From NCBI GenBank assembly GCA_016930275.1, contig JAFGHA010000061.1, positions 1 to 47,970 of the forward strand: a DNA stretch of 47,970 bases. The letters are read 5' to 3'. Source of the DNA: Chitinispirillaceae bacterium. GTDB lineage: Bacteria > Fibrobacterota > Chitinivibrionia > Chitinivibrionales > Chitinispirillaceae. Position numbers and translations under genes: made by a program. Under the pieces are notes generated by a model. The model was not told the origin of the DNA, did not search any database, and saw only the letters and a program-made list of their open reading frames with translations. This document shows positions 8,979-17,789 of this stretch, piece by piece (within the stretch, counting starts at the first letter, position 1; each line of letters starts with the position of its first letter).

Positions 8979-11245
8979 AATCATTATCAGAACTGATTGT
9001 TCGTTTTCGTTGGGCTGTCATTCTGCTGTTTTTCGGGGTTACCGCTTTTTTTGCTTTACAAATACCGAAGCTGGAAATTGATACCGATATAAAAAGTCAT
9101 TTGCCGAAAGACATGCCATCCCGTCTTGATACCGATCATATCGACAAGCTCTTTGGCGGTACCGAAATGCTCATGGTGCTGGTACAAACCGATGATGTAA
9201 TAACCGGAGAAACCCTCGCCCGGGTAAAAAAACTTTCCCGAAAAATCAAGCGGATCAAGGGTGTGGATAAAGTCATGTCACTATTCGATCTCCAGTCCAT
9301 CAAAAGCGATAATGGCATGATGGTTGTTGATCCGGCAGTGAAAAAGATACCGAAGAACGATGCTGAACGCGAAGAAATCCGCTCGGAAATTACCGGAAAT
9401 GATCTGGTCTACGGAAGCGTTGTTTCCAGGGATTTTTCAGTAACAGCCATAATCGCGATGTTGAAGACCAATACCAAAGACGAGGAGATCGTCCCGGAAT
9501 TCCTGAAAGTGATCGAGGAAGTACCTGGAAACGAGACGGTCCAGGTAGGCGGTTTACCGTTAAATCGCTTTGAAACGGGAATAGGTATCCGAAAGGACAT
9601 GCGGCTTCTTCTACCCTTGGGTATCCTGATTATGCTGCTTTTTCTCTACGGCTGTTTTCGCAGGATTCGCGGCGTACTGATGCCTTTTATTGTAACCGTC
9701 ATGTCGATTATCGTATCGATTGGTATTATTTCGTTGATCGGTTGGAAATTTCAGATGGTAACGGTAATCCTGCCTATATTTTTAATCGCCGTGGCAAATA
9801 ATTACGGCATCCATATGATAACCAAATACCAGGAAGATAATGTTCCTTCAAATAATTTCTCGAAAAAGGAACTGGCTAAACGCATGTTCCAGAGCCTGGG
9901 AAAACCTGTCCTGCTTACCGGATTAACCACCATGGCGGGTATGTTATGTCTGATCGGGCATATTATGGTTCCGGCCAAAGAACTCGGAATATTATCCGCA
10001 ATCGGCATTCTGTTTGCATTATTGGCAAGCCTTTTTTTCATTCCCGCGTTTATGTCATTCTTACCGCGCTCAAAACCCGTACTCTCTCAAATCGAGGAGA
10101 ATCATAAAAAGAAACCTGTCGTGGAACGCCTGCTTTGGCTGTTCGGCGAAGTTATTTCCCGTCATCCCAAAAAAGTATTATCTGGTTTGTTACTTTTTGC
10201 CCTTGTATCTTCGATCGGCATTTTCCGTGTGGTCGTTGATACCAATCCGAACAGTTACTATCCCCCTGACCATCCCACGGTTAAGGTGAATAATATTATT
10301 GATGAACATTTGGGCGGTTCGCAAAATGTGGCGATTGTTTATGAGGGCGATATCAAAGATCCCAAAATCATGAATAAAATCGATAAAACTGAGCATGCTC
10401 TGGCTGAAATGGAAGAGATCGGTACCACCATTTCCATTGCCCGTGTGTTGCGCATGATGAGCCGGACCTTGAATGATTTGACCAGCAGCCACTATGATAA
10501 AATTCCTGAGACACGGGACGGAATTGCCCAATATTTTGAACTTTATGCCATGAGCGGTGATCCTGATGATTTTAATAAACTGGTGGATTTTCCCCAGGAG
10601 CATGCAATCGTAACCGCCAGAATAAATAAAACCAGTACGGCGGTGCTTTCAGGGGTTATTCCCCGCATAAAAAAAATGGTGCAAGGTGATCCGGATGTTC
10701 TGCTTGTCGGCGGATTCGGCGTGGTTCTGAGTGACCTTGCCGAAGCAGTGGTCAAGGGTCAGTTATTATCGTTGATTCTGGCCATAGTTATCTGTGCCGT
10801 TTTGATAATGTTGCTGTTTCGCTCCTTTAATGCAGGAATCATTTCAGCGATTCCTCTGTTGTTTTCGATTGTAATTTTATTCGGATTAATGGGAGTATTC
10901 GGCATAGAATTGAATATCGTCACGGCACTGCTCAGTTCGATTATGATCGGTGTGGGGATTGATTATACTATCCACTTTTTATGGCGCTATCGGGAAGAAC
11001 GACGCTCGAGGCTTGACGCGGTTGCAGCGGTAAAGAAAACACTTGCCACCACGGGGCGCGGAATAACGTTCAACGCGTTTTCGGTGATGATCGGTTTTAT
11101 CGCGCTGTTCTTTTCGGCCTTCCTGCCGGTCCGGTTTTTCGGTTTTCTGGTTGTCGTTTCCATTTTTGCCTGTTTAATCGGCGCTCTTGTGCTGGTACCG
11201 GCTCTGGTTCTGATCTGGAAACCCAGATTTTTAGAAGGGAAATAA
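8975..11245 (+). CDS. RND/MMPL superfamily exporter
   Basis: The 756-residue inner-membrane protein has the internal duplication of RND exporters. There is one N-terminal membrane helix (residues 13-30) and a periplasmic loop of about 160 residues. A block of five helices starting LLLPLGILIMLLFLYG follows, and the pattern repeats from residue 395. The motif IGVGIDYTIHFLWRYREER near residue 650 is typical of the MMPL/'predicted exporter' branch, and the first half has the matching NNYGIHMITKYQE. These proteins use the proton gradient to move lipids or other hydrophobic molecules. The neighbours, a DUF1302-like barrel upstream and a LolA-like protein downstream, support transport to the outer membrane. 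The substrate is unknown. Confidence 0.88.
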   Translation: MKSLSELIVRFRWAVILLFFGVTAFFALQIPKLEIDTDIKSHLPKDMPSRLDTDHIDKLFGGTEMLMVLVQTDDVITGETLARVKKLSRKIKRIKGVDKVMSLFDLQSIKSDNGMMVVDPAVKKIPKNDAEREEIRSEITGNDLVYGSVVSRDFSVTAIIAMLKTNTKDEEIVPEFLKVIEEVPGNETVQVGGLPLNRFETGIGIRKDMRLLLPLGILIMLLFLYGCFRRIRGVLMPFIVTVMSIIVSIGIISLIGWKFQMVTVILPIFLIAVANNYGIHMITKYQEDNVPSNNFSKKELAKRMFQSLGKPVLLTGLTTMAGMLCLIGHIMVPAKELGILSAIGILFALLASLFFIPAFMSFLPRSKPVLSQIEENHKKKPVVERLLWLFGEVISRHPKKVLSGLLLFALVSSIGIFRVVVDTNPNSYYPPDHPTVKVNNIIDEHLGGSQNVAIVYEGDIKDPKIMNKIDKTEHALAEMEEIGTTISIARVLRMMSRTLNDLTSSHYDKIPETRDGIAQYFELYAMSGDPDDFNKLVDFPQEHAIVTARINKTSTAVLSGVIPRIKKMVQGDPDVLLVGGFGVVLSDLAEAVVKGQLLSLILAIVICAVLIMLLFRSFNAGIISAIPLLFSIVILFGLMGVFGIELNIVTALLSSIMIGVGIDYTIHFLWRYREERRSRLDAVAAVKKTLATTGRGITFNAFSVMIGFIALFFSAFLPVRFFGFLVVVSIFACLIGALVLVPALVLIWKPRFLEGK

Positions 11246-11286
11246 AGTAAATTATCACTTAAATACTTGTTCAAAATAAACAAGTA

Positions 11287-11323
11287 CGTCCCCTGAATCC
11301 CCCGCAGGGGGATTCAGGGGACG
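11287..11323. repeat. Perfect 17-bp inverted repeat with 3-base loop
   Basis: 11287-11303 pairs exactly with 11307-11323 around the loop GCA; the arms contain CCCCTGAATCCCCC. No T-run follows, so it is not a classic terminator. It sits between the exporter and LolA-like genes and could be a REP-type element, an mRNA processing or stability structure, or a partial terminator. Confidence 0.85.
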
Positions 11324-11394
11324 CAATGAAATGTGATTTCAATCCTGAAGTATTTTAAACAGATACCATTTTACAAAAAAGAAAGGAACTTTCC

Positions 11395-12180
11395 ATGCGA
11401 TTTCTGGTAATCATAGTTTTTTGTTTTACGACCGTTGCTGTGGCGCAGGAAAAGTTAACAGCATTGGAAATTGTCAACCGGGCACAGGATGTCCTGAGGG
11501 TAAAAGGGGTCCAGGCAGTTTCGGTTTTGCGAATCATCGACGAAAAAGGCCGTGAACGCATCCGAAAAATAAAACAGGTCACGAAAATTTATGACAATGG
11601 TGAAACCGAAAAGAAACTTATCCGTTTTATCGAACCTGCCGATGTAAAAGGTACCGGACTGCTTACCTTTGATTACAACTCCAAGGAAGATGACCTCTGG
11701 GTCTACGTACCGACCTTGCGGAAAGTGCGCCGTATTGTCAGCTCCGAAAAGTCCAAAAGTTTCTTTGGCTCTGAATTCACCTATGCGGATATGAGCCCGC
11801 CTTCACCGGATGACTTTGATTTCAAGCTTTTGGGTGAGGAAAAAGTCGGCGACGTTCTCTGCTATAAAGTAGAATGGAAACCCAAGAACGATGACGTCGC
11901 AGAGGAAAACGGTTTCTCCAGGCGCATTACCTTCAGCGGCAAGGATAATTTTGTCGTCCGTAAATCCATTTATTATGATATGGACGGCGAGTTGTATAAA
12001 GAACTCATTGTTCATGAAATAAAAGAGCTGGATACCAAAAATCATAAATTCCGGTATATGAATTCGGAGGCAATCAACAAACAAAACGGCCGTCGTTCAA
12101 TCTTCGTAAATGAAAAAATAGAGTTCAAACCCGATGTGGACGACAAATATTTCACAACCGGATATCTGGAACGGGAGTAG
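11395..12180 (+). CDS. Outer-membrane lipoprotein-sorting (LolA-like) periplasmic protein
   Basis: An AAAGGA ribosome-binding site precedes the ATG, and residues 1-17 (ending AVAQ) are a signal peptide. The 261-residue protein matches the LolA-like family often annotated as 'outer membrane lipoprotein-sorting protein'. Supporting segments are ALEIVNRAQDVL near the N-terminus, KGTGLLTFDYNSKEDDLWVY, VPTLRKVRRI and the late YYDMDGELYKEL. Such proteins fold into an open half-barrel that holds a lipid chain, and they are frequently encoded beside MMPL/RND exporters. It is distinct from true LolA, which is smaller. I infer that it receives the exporter's substrate and passes it to an outer-membrane partner. 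Confidence 0.85.
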   Translation: MRFLVIIVFCFTTVAVAQEKLTALEIVNRAQDVLRVKGVQAVSVLRIIDEKGRERIRKIKQVTKIYDNGETEKKLIRFIEPADVKGTGLLTFDYNSKEDDLWVYVPTLRKVRRIVSSEKSKSFFGSEFTYADMSPPSPDDFDFKLLGEEKVGDVLCYKVEWKPKNDDVAEENGFSRRITFSGKDNFVVRKSIYYDMDGELYKELIVHEIKELDTKNHKFRYMNSEAINKQNGRRSIFVNEKIEFKPDVDDKYFTTGYLERE

Positions 12181-12249
12181 TTGTTCATTTATTATTAACG
12201 GTCGCATAATAATCGACACAAATTCGATGAGACCCGAAGGAGGTATGGT

Positions 12250-12329
12250 CATCCCGGCGGAGGCCGGGATCCAGCGGAGAAATGACGAACCGCGCTTGTC
12301 TATTCTGGACCCCGACCTCTGCCGGGGTG
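12250..12329. repeat. Imperfect inverted repeat, REP-like
   Basis: The 25-bp arms at 12250-12274 and 12305-12329 are imperfect reverse complements with five mismatches. The left arm itself contains the nested palindrome CCCGGCGGAGGCCGGG. This composition is common among dispersed intergenic repeats. It occupies much of the 209-bp gap between the LolA-like and FadL-like genes. Confidence 0.75.
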
Positions 12330-12389
12330 TCGATAAGCCGTCTATTCAGAAACGGTTACTAGTAGCCTTCTACCGAAAAGAAACATCAA

Positions 12390-13997
12390 ATGAGGAAATT
12401 GAATTTTCCGTCAACGGGAATAGCTGCACTCCTGCTGTTTACCACATCACTTTCAGCAGGCGATATCGGCGTCTCCGGTATCGGGGCACGCGCTACGGCA
12501 TTAGGCACTTCTTACAGGGCGATTTCCGACGACTGGAGCGGCATGTACTGGAATCCTGCCGGTATCACCCGGATTGAAGGATGGCATATCGGTGTAGCCG
12601 CGGAACTGATGTCGCCGGCTGGAACCTATAAACCGGCATTATTGAACGATACATTATTGAACGATGCGTTGATGAACGCTGCAACGTGGAGAGATTCAAC
12701 CTTCAGCATCACAAGGCAAACCGAGACCCGAAGTGAGAAACAGATTTTCTTCGTTCCCAGCCTGGGGGTTGTTCGTAAGCTTTCCGATAAATTTACGGTC
12801 GGTCTGGGCCTCTGGGTGCCGTTGGGCATGGGCGGAAAATGGGATTTGCTTGATACAACCGGTTACAACAGCGCATTTCCGGAAATTGATTTTGAAATCG
12901 ATTTGAAAACAGTCGATATTCATCCAACTATCGCCTATAAACTCAATGACAGGATATCTGTCGGAGCCGGAGCTGGTCTGGTCTATGCCGATGTTATGAT
13001 TCGGCAACCGCTGTTCTTCCTGAATCCGTATTTTGGCGGAAAAATCAGAGGTATGACCATATACGAGATAGCGGATGCCACATTGAAGGATTCTCTGGAA
13101 GCAGCCGGTGGATTAACTTCAAAATACAGTCATCTTGTTGCAGAATCTGATTTTACCTTATCCGGCTTTACCTACAGCACAAATCTCGGTGTAATGGCAA
13201 AAATAAACGATCAACTTCAAATTGGTCTTTCAGGGCACTATTACGGGGATGTTACCCTTAAAGGAAAATTAAACGCAATATTGTATTACCCCCCTGCCAA
13301 TGCACGAGCCCAGCAACAAATTGATAACGTATGGAACGACACCATCTCCGCGTTCAGCAGCCGTGCTATTTTAGAAGGGGCCAATAACACCGGAGATATT
13401 AAAGACTATGAGAAAAACGCGATAATAAATGCCTATCGTGGGGGTGCCTCTTATATATATACCGATGCGGATGCCGAACTCACGTTGCCGTTACCGGCAG
13501 ATGTGGGTATCGGTATCAGCTATAAAGTCATTAATGAAAACAACCGTCATCTGATTTTATGCTCTGATTTTCAATATACGTTCGCCTCTGTATGGAACGT
13601 TTTATATATTGATATCAATAATGGCGAAGACGGCTTTGAATTTGTGCAAAACTGGAATAACAGTTTCCGTATCAGTTTGGGGACCGAGTTCAAAATAAAT
13701 CCACTCTGGACGTTGCGAGGTGCTTATTATTTTGAAAAAAATGCCGGAGTGACCGAAACCCTGCTCCCGATCTTTCCCGACATCAATCCGCGCAACAGTG
13801 TCAATCTCGGATTTCAGTTTACTATCAATCCGAACATCGCGTTGCACTGCAGTTATGAAGGAATCTTTTTCAGTGAAAAGAAAATGAGTCAATATGACTG
13901 GGTGTATAACGACGAAAACAGGTTCTACGATAACATGGCAGGTACCTACAATTTCCATGTGAATAATTTCATGTTCGGTTTGGATGCTGATTTTTAA
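12390..13997 (+). CDS. FadL/OmpP1-family outer-membrane protein
   Basis: The 535-residue protein has a signal peptide ending in SLSAG at residues 1-24. It then has the FadL-family N-terminal block GVSGIGARATALGTSYRAI followed by DDWSGMYWNPAGI, which matches the family's N-P-A-G hatch motif. The rest alternates strands and loops, including VGLGLWVPLGMGGKW and periodic GAGAGLVYADV strands, and ends VNNFMFGLDADF with terminal Phe. FadL relatives carry long-chain fatty acids or other hydrophobic compounds through the outer membrane by lateral diffusion. It follows the LolA-like gene across 209 bp of repeat DNA. No strong ribosome-binding site is visible. Confidence 0.85.
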   Translation: MRKLNFPSTGIAALLLFTTSLSAGDIGVSGIGARATALGTSYRAISDDWSGMYWNPAGITRIEGWHIGVAAELMSPAGTYKPALLNDTLLNDALMNAATWRDSTFSITRQTETRSEKQIFFVPSLGVVRKLSDKFTVGLGLWVPLGMGGKWDLLDTTGYNSAFPEIDFEIDLKTVDIHPTIAYKLNDRISVGAGAGLVYADVMIRQPLFFLNPYFGGKIRGMTIYEIADATLKDSLEAAGGLTSKYSHLVAESDFTLSGFTYSTNLGVMAKINDQLQIGLSGHYYGDVTLKGKLNAILYYPPANARAQQQIDNVWNDTISAFSSRAILEGANNTGDIKDYEKNAIINAYRGGASYIYTDADAELTLPLPADVGIGISYKVINENNRHLILCSDFQYTFASVWNVLYIDINNGEDGFEFVQNWNNSFRISLGTEFKINPLWTLRGAYYFEKNAGVTETLLPIFPDINPRNSVNLGFQFTINPNIALHCSYEGIFFSEKKMSQYDWVYNDENRFYDNMAGTYNFHVNNFMFGLDADF

Positions 13998-14059
13998 GGT
14001 CTTCCAGGAGTCGGCGGCAAATGAATTGAACGGTCTCTGATCCGATGCCCCCCCCTGGC

Positions 14060-14086
14060 CTCCCTCCCCACTTATGGTGGAGGGAG
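14060..14086. repeat. Bulged hairpin next to an 8-C tract
   Basis: CTCCCT (14060-14065) pairs with AGGGAG (14081-14086), and CCAC (14068-14071) pairs with GTGG (14077-14080). A run of eight C (14048-14055) lies just upstream. It lies 63 bp after the FadL-like stop in a 231-bp gap. It may be a repeat element or a weak transcription end; no T-run follows. Confidence 0.45.
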
Positions 14087-14267
14087 TCTCACTGTCCCCA
14101 CGGCGCAACGCGGAGGTACCCCGGATAGTAAAGGATACGGACGTGTTCTTCTCAGGGTATATATATATTTACTTTATCGGGAACCGGGAGAATACCGGGA
14201 GCAGTATCCCGCTTTCTGCAGCTGAAGTATGAAGATTTTCATTGCCACACCCGTAAAAGAACGAATT

Positions 14268-15260
14268 ATGACGCTTATTAAAACCGTATTTTTTTTCTGC
14301 CTGATGCTTGCCTTTCCGGCCCTGTCACAGGAAGATTCTCTGCTTGACGTCGCGGTGGAAGACTCTGTGGGGAAAATTGTCGACACTGCATCCGCTACCA
14401 TTATTTCAGACTGTTTGCGTATGGAGAATTTTCCGGCAGGCGAATATCGCATCAACGTTGAAAAGGCGGATTCCCTGCGCTACACCGGTACGATCACCGT
14501 GGGGGTCAACGACTCCGGCGGTGTTACCGTCGAGCTTACACCTGCAGCCTATATCACGGTAATGGTTAAAGACCACGATGATGCCCTCATTCTGGTAAAC
14601 GGAATGGAAGTTGGCCAGGGTTCCATCGACCAGTTCCCTGTTGAAGCAGGACACTATGAAGTAAGCGTGGAAAAGGAAGATTTCATACCCTGGAAGTCTT
14701 CCGGCAGTATCAGTCAGGGGGACCATACAAAGTTGACTGCTGAGCTGATATCGGTGTTCGGCAGTCTGACGCTTACAACCGAACCGGGTGGCGCCCGTGT
14801 GTTTTTAAACGGGAATCACGCCGGCAAAACACCATTTATCAACAAGCAGCTGAAACCGGGTCGTTACAACGTGCGATTGGAACTGGACAGTTACGCACCG
14901 GCAAGCACTGCCCTGAATATCGAAAACAATAAACATCACCAGCGTGAATTTACCTTGGAACGCTCCCAGGCATGGAAAGACGCGGTGGCCCGGTTTCAAA
15001 AGCAAAAGTCCTACCGCGAGTGGCGCTGGGTGCGACGCGTGGCCTTTGGAACAGGTGCGTTCCTTGCCAGCGGGCTGGGGATGCACTATGATGCACAAAC
15101 GTCCGATGCCTACAACAAGTACAAGGCAACAAAGGGGTACGACAAGGCTGTCCACAGTGCCAACTGGAATGCAACCGAAAAGAAGGCCAGAACCCGCAAT
15201 TTCTGTTATGGCATGGCCGGAATCCTTGGGGCGGGTTGTCTGATTTCAATTCCGTTTTAG
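14268..15260 (+). CDS. PEGA-domain exported protein
   Basis: I prefer the ATG at 14268 over the in-frame ATG at 14229, because the product then begins with a clean signal peptide (MTLIKTVFFFCLMLAFPALS). Three related beta modules follow. The last is a PEGA domain: SLTLTTEPGGARVFLNGNHA, then GKTPF and LKPGRYNVRLE. PEGA modules are usually found on surface or periplasmic proteins and bind wall or sugar components. After the PEGA module comes a charged stretch, then two short hydrophobic segments (FGTGAFLASGLGMHY and YGMAGILGAGCLISIPF) separated by about 45 residues. These could be a hairpin in the membrane. Function is unknown; it may belong to the upstream envelope cluster. Confidence 0.75.
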   Translation: MTLIKTVFFFCLMLAFPALSQEDSLLDVAVEDSVGKIVDTASATIISDCLRMENFPAGEYRINVEKADSLRYTGTITVGVNDSGGVTVELTPAAYITVMVKDHDDALILVNGMEVGQGSIDQFPVEAGHYEVSVEKEDFIPWKSSGSISQGDHTKLTAELISVFGSLTLTTEPGGARVFLNGNHAGKTPFINKQLKPGRYNVRLELDSYAPASTALNIENNKHHQREFTLERSQAWKDAVARFQKQKSYREWRWVRRVAFGTGAFLASGLGMHYDAQTSDAYNKYKATKGYDKAVHSANWNATEKKARTRNFCYGMAGILGAGCLISIPF

Positions 15261-15305
15261 GGTAGAGCTTCTTTGATTTGGTGTTGACGTCATTCTGACT
15301 ACTGA

Positions 15306-15326
15306 CATCCTCCCGCCAGGCGGGAT
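15306..15326. repeat. Short palindrome upstream of metallophosphoesterase gene
   Basis: TCCCGCCAGGCGGGA forms a 6-bp stem around a 3-base loop at about 15311-15325. It resembles pieces seen near 6596 and 39617 and may be a decayed repeat. Confidence 0.45.
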
Positions 15327-15348
15327 GACTGCTGTTTTTAGGATTGTG

Positions 15349-17007
15349 ATGAAAAAAATACTGACCATATCCCTGCTTCTGTTCTTTTTCTGCACGCATG
15401 TGGAAAGGAACAATCCTTTTGACGCCGGCGGCGTGGCCTGGAAACCGCCCACCGTCAGCGCCATGGATGACACCTCCGTCCATAGTGAAGATGAAATAAC
15501 CATCACCGCCACGGGTGAAGACAACGGACGAATTGTCCGCTATATATGGGCTCAGGACGGGAACACTTACGATGATACAACCAGCGATGGGCGAATTACC
15601 TATGTCTGGGAAAAGCAGGGCACCAAAACCGTCCGGGTGAAGGTGGTGGACGACGACGGTATTGAATCGGTACCTGACGAGGTAGTGATAACCGTGACGT
15701 TTGATGTCGCCGATTCCGAAGTCGTAGCAGAGCTGCTGGCACCGCCCCTCATATTTACACCCGCCAAAGACGGGTTCGAGGTGAACGCCGTGGTGGCGGA
15801 CGGCGATCCGAGATCCCTTCGACTCTTTATTCAGCGGGCGACGGATACGGGGTGGACTGAGATCGAAACGGCCCGTTTTCCGGCGGTTGATATTGCTCAA
15901 TGGAGTATTACCGGTTTATCTCCGGGTACGGTATATCCCTACGCCATCGTGACAAATGAGGATGACCTGCAGGCACTTGATGAAGCGGAGAATGGCGGTA
16001 CAGATTCAACTGCGGGTACGAATCCGCTGCCGTACATCGGCAGCGTGGTTACACAGCGGGAACCGGGCGAGTCGTTCAGCGTCGCGTTGATTACCGATAC
16101 CCATATCGGGGCAGACCTGACTTTTTATAATCAGGGGGATCCTGAGGTACTCCGGAAAGTGGGAATGCAAATCAAAGACAGCCGGCCCGATTTCATATTC
16201 AATTTAGGCGACGTGGTTGATTTTCATCAGTACGGTTTTGAAATTCATCCGGGTGACAGCGTGTTGCGTACCGCATACCTGAATTATAGAAGCCTTCTTG
16301 GAGAAGCCATTGGGCAGGCGAGTCACTTTCAGGTCATCGGAAACTGGGACGGGGAGAACGGCTGGTTCACCGGAGAGGAGATCGCCGCATCCCGGGTACA
16401 GCGCCATCTCTATATGCCGGGGCCCTCATCCGATACCTATCCGGAGGGCGGGAGCACCGAGGGCGGCTACTATGCATTCACCTGGGGAAACGCGCTGTTC
16501 ATTGTGCTCAATGTGCAGTCATTTACAACGACGAAGCTCTCTTTATCCAGTGCTGACGGTGACCCGGATGACTGGACACTGGGAGAAGAGCAACTCGCCT
16601 GGCTGAAAACAACGCTGGAGAGCGCCTCTTCGAAATGGCGCTTTATCTTTATTCATCACACGGTCGGCGGGGCTGCCGGAACGGTTTCAAATTCGATTTA
16701 TGGTCGGGGAGGCGGGCAGGCCGCACACGTGGGTGAACAGGACACCGTTCACCAGTTGATGATTGACTACGAGGTCGACGTGTTCTTTTACGGTCATGAC
16801 CATGTGTTTACCGATATGGTGGTGGACGATATCCACTACACGCTGCCGGGAAGCGCCGGCGCCCCGTGGATATTTACCGAATTCGAAACCGGGTACGATC
16901 AATACTGGGGGGTATCGGGGTGGTCAAAGGTCGACATATCCCCAGATTCGGTGCATGTTCAGTTCATCGACGTGAACGGCAATCTGATCCATGACTACAC
17001 ATTGTAG
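15349..17007 (+). CDS. Metallophosphoesterase lipoprotein with PKD-like domain
   Basis: The ATG at 15349 is preceded by AGGA at the right distance and starts a lipoprotein-type signal (MKKILTISLLLFFFC). The mature part would begin CTHVERNNPFDAGG, although FFFC is a loose lipobox. Residues about 30-120 look like a PKD/Ig domain (GTKTVRVKVVDDDG) and 130-230 like a fibronectin-type N-terminal domain of purple acid phosphatases. The catalytic part has the metal-binding set DTH near residue 249, GDVVD, GNWD, FIHHT and GHDHVF. In most relatives the GNWD position reads GNH(D/E), so the usual histidine is replaced by Trp. It probably hydrolyses phosphate esters outside the inner membrane; the substrate is unknown. 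Confidence 0.82.
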   Translation: MKKILTISLLLFFFCTHVERNNPFDAGGVAWKPPTVSAMDDTSVHSEDEITITATGEDNGRIVRYIWAQDGNTYDDTTSDGRITYVWEKQGTKTVRVKVVDDDGIESVPDEVVITVTFDVADSEVVAELLAPPLIFTPAKDGFEVNAVVADGDPRSLRLFIQRATDTGWTEIETARFPAVDIAQWSITGLSPGTVYPYAIVTNEDDLQALDEAENGGTDSTAGTNPLPYIGSVVTQREPGESFSVALITDTHIGADLTFYNQGDPEVLRKVGMQIKDSRPDFIFNLGDVVDFHQYGFEIHPGDSVLRTAYLNYRSLLGEAIGQASHFQVIGNWDGENGWFTGEEIAASRVQRHLYMPGPSSDTYPEGGSTEGGYYAFTWGNALFIVLNVQSFTTTKLSLSSADGDPDDWTLGEEQLAWLKTTLESASSKWRFIFIHHTVGGAAGTVSNSIYGRGGGQAAHVGEQDTVHQLMIDYEVDVFFYGHDHVFTDMVVDDIHYTLPGSAGAPWIFTEFETGYDQYWGVSGWSKVDISPDSVHVQFIDVNGNLIHDYTL

Positions 17008-17077
17008 AGCGTGTCGGTCGGGGTTCTTCCGATGAGGTTGTTAACCGCCGCGCATGGTAATCGGAGAGTGAAATTTC

Positions 17078-17650
17078 ATGGTGAAATTTAAAGCGTTCTT
17101 ATTCGAAGTCGTTCAGTTCATTCCCGTCATTACCCTCGCTTCGAGCTTTATCGTCACCGGCGGTGTCGATCTCAGCCGGGCGGCAACGCTCTTCGTACTA
17201 TCCGGCATCGGGGCCTTCGTGATTACCGCGGCGTTGATCATCGGGAAAGTACCGCTCAACCCGGTGTTGCTTGGTACGAAAATCTGGTTGTGCGCGGGTG
17301 CTCTGTCATTCGGTGTGCCGGTCACGGCCCTTGCAGGAGTTCTCGCGAAAGCGCAGGCAGCAGGCCTGTTCGCCTGTGTGCTGGGTGTTTCCGTACCCCT
17401 GACGATATTCTCCCCCACCGGTTTCATCGGCATGTCGTATCCGGAACCAAAAACGGTTCGCAAACTGTCGTTGCTGCTCATGGTCGCCGCAGCCATCGTG
17501 TTTGTCTGGTCGATCATCATGGTGGACAACATCCGTTTGGGGGGCGGTCTGCCATTTATTCTGCTTAATGTGACCAGGCGGATGATAATGCGCCGACATC
17601 GACCGATGGAAAATCGTACTTCCCCTACCCCCGGCGGGTCTGTCGGCTGA
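17078..17650 (+). CDS. Integral membrane protein of unknown function
   Basis: A GGAGAG ribosome-binding site sits 9 bases before the ATG. The 190-residue protein has about five or six hydrophobic helices: FIPVITLASSFIVTGG, LFVLSGIGAFVITAALIIG, TKIWLCAGALSFGVPVTAL, AAGLFACVLGVSVPLTIF and LSLLLMVAAAIVFVWSIIM. It ends in a basic tail (RRMIMRRHRP). I do not recognise the family. It lies 70 bp after the metallophosphoesterase gene on the same strand and faces the LysM gene. Confidence 0.6.
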   Translation: MVKFKAFLFEVVQFIPVITLASSFIVTGGVDLSRAATLFVLSGIGAFVITAALIIGKVPLNPVLLGTKIWLCAGALSFGVPVTALAGVLAKAQAAGLFACVLGVSVPLTIFSPTGFIGMSYPEPKTVRKLSLLLMVAAAIVFVWSIIMVDNIRLGGGLPFILLNVTRRMIMRRHRPMENRTSPTPGGSVG

Positions 17651-17789
17651 GAACAAGAGATCGCTTACCCGGCATTTTAGCGAAACGATGTTCCTGCTTT
17701 TCTTCGGGGTTCGTTTACCACTGCAAAAATCCTTTTTCGTTTCGGCATGGTTGTCCAGTACCGGACGTTTCAATGTCGCATTGATCGCG

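Noticed and set aside
14950-15900. 316-codon minus-strand frame across the PEGA and metallophosphoesterase genes
   Set aside because: It crosses two well-supported genes and an intergenic repeat and lacks domain-like sequence.
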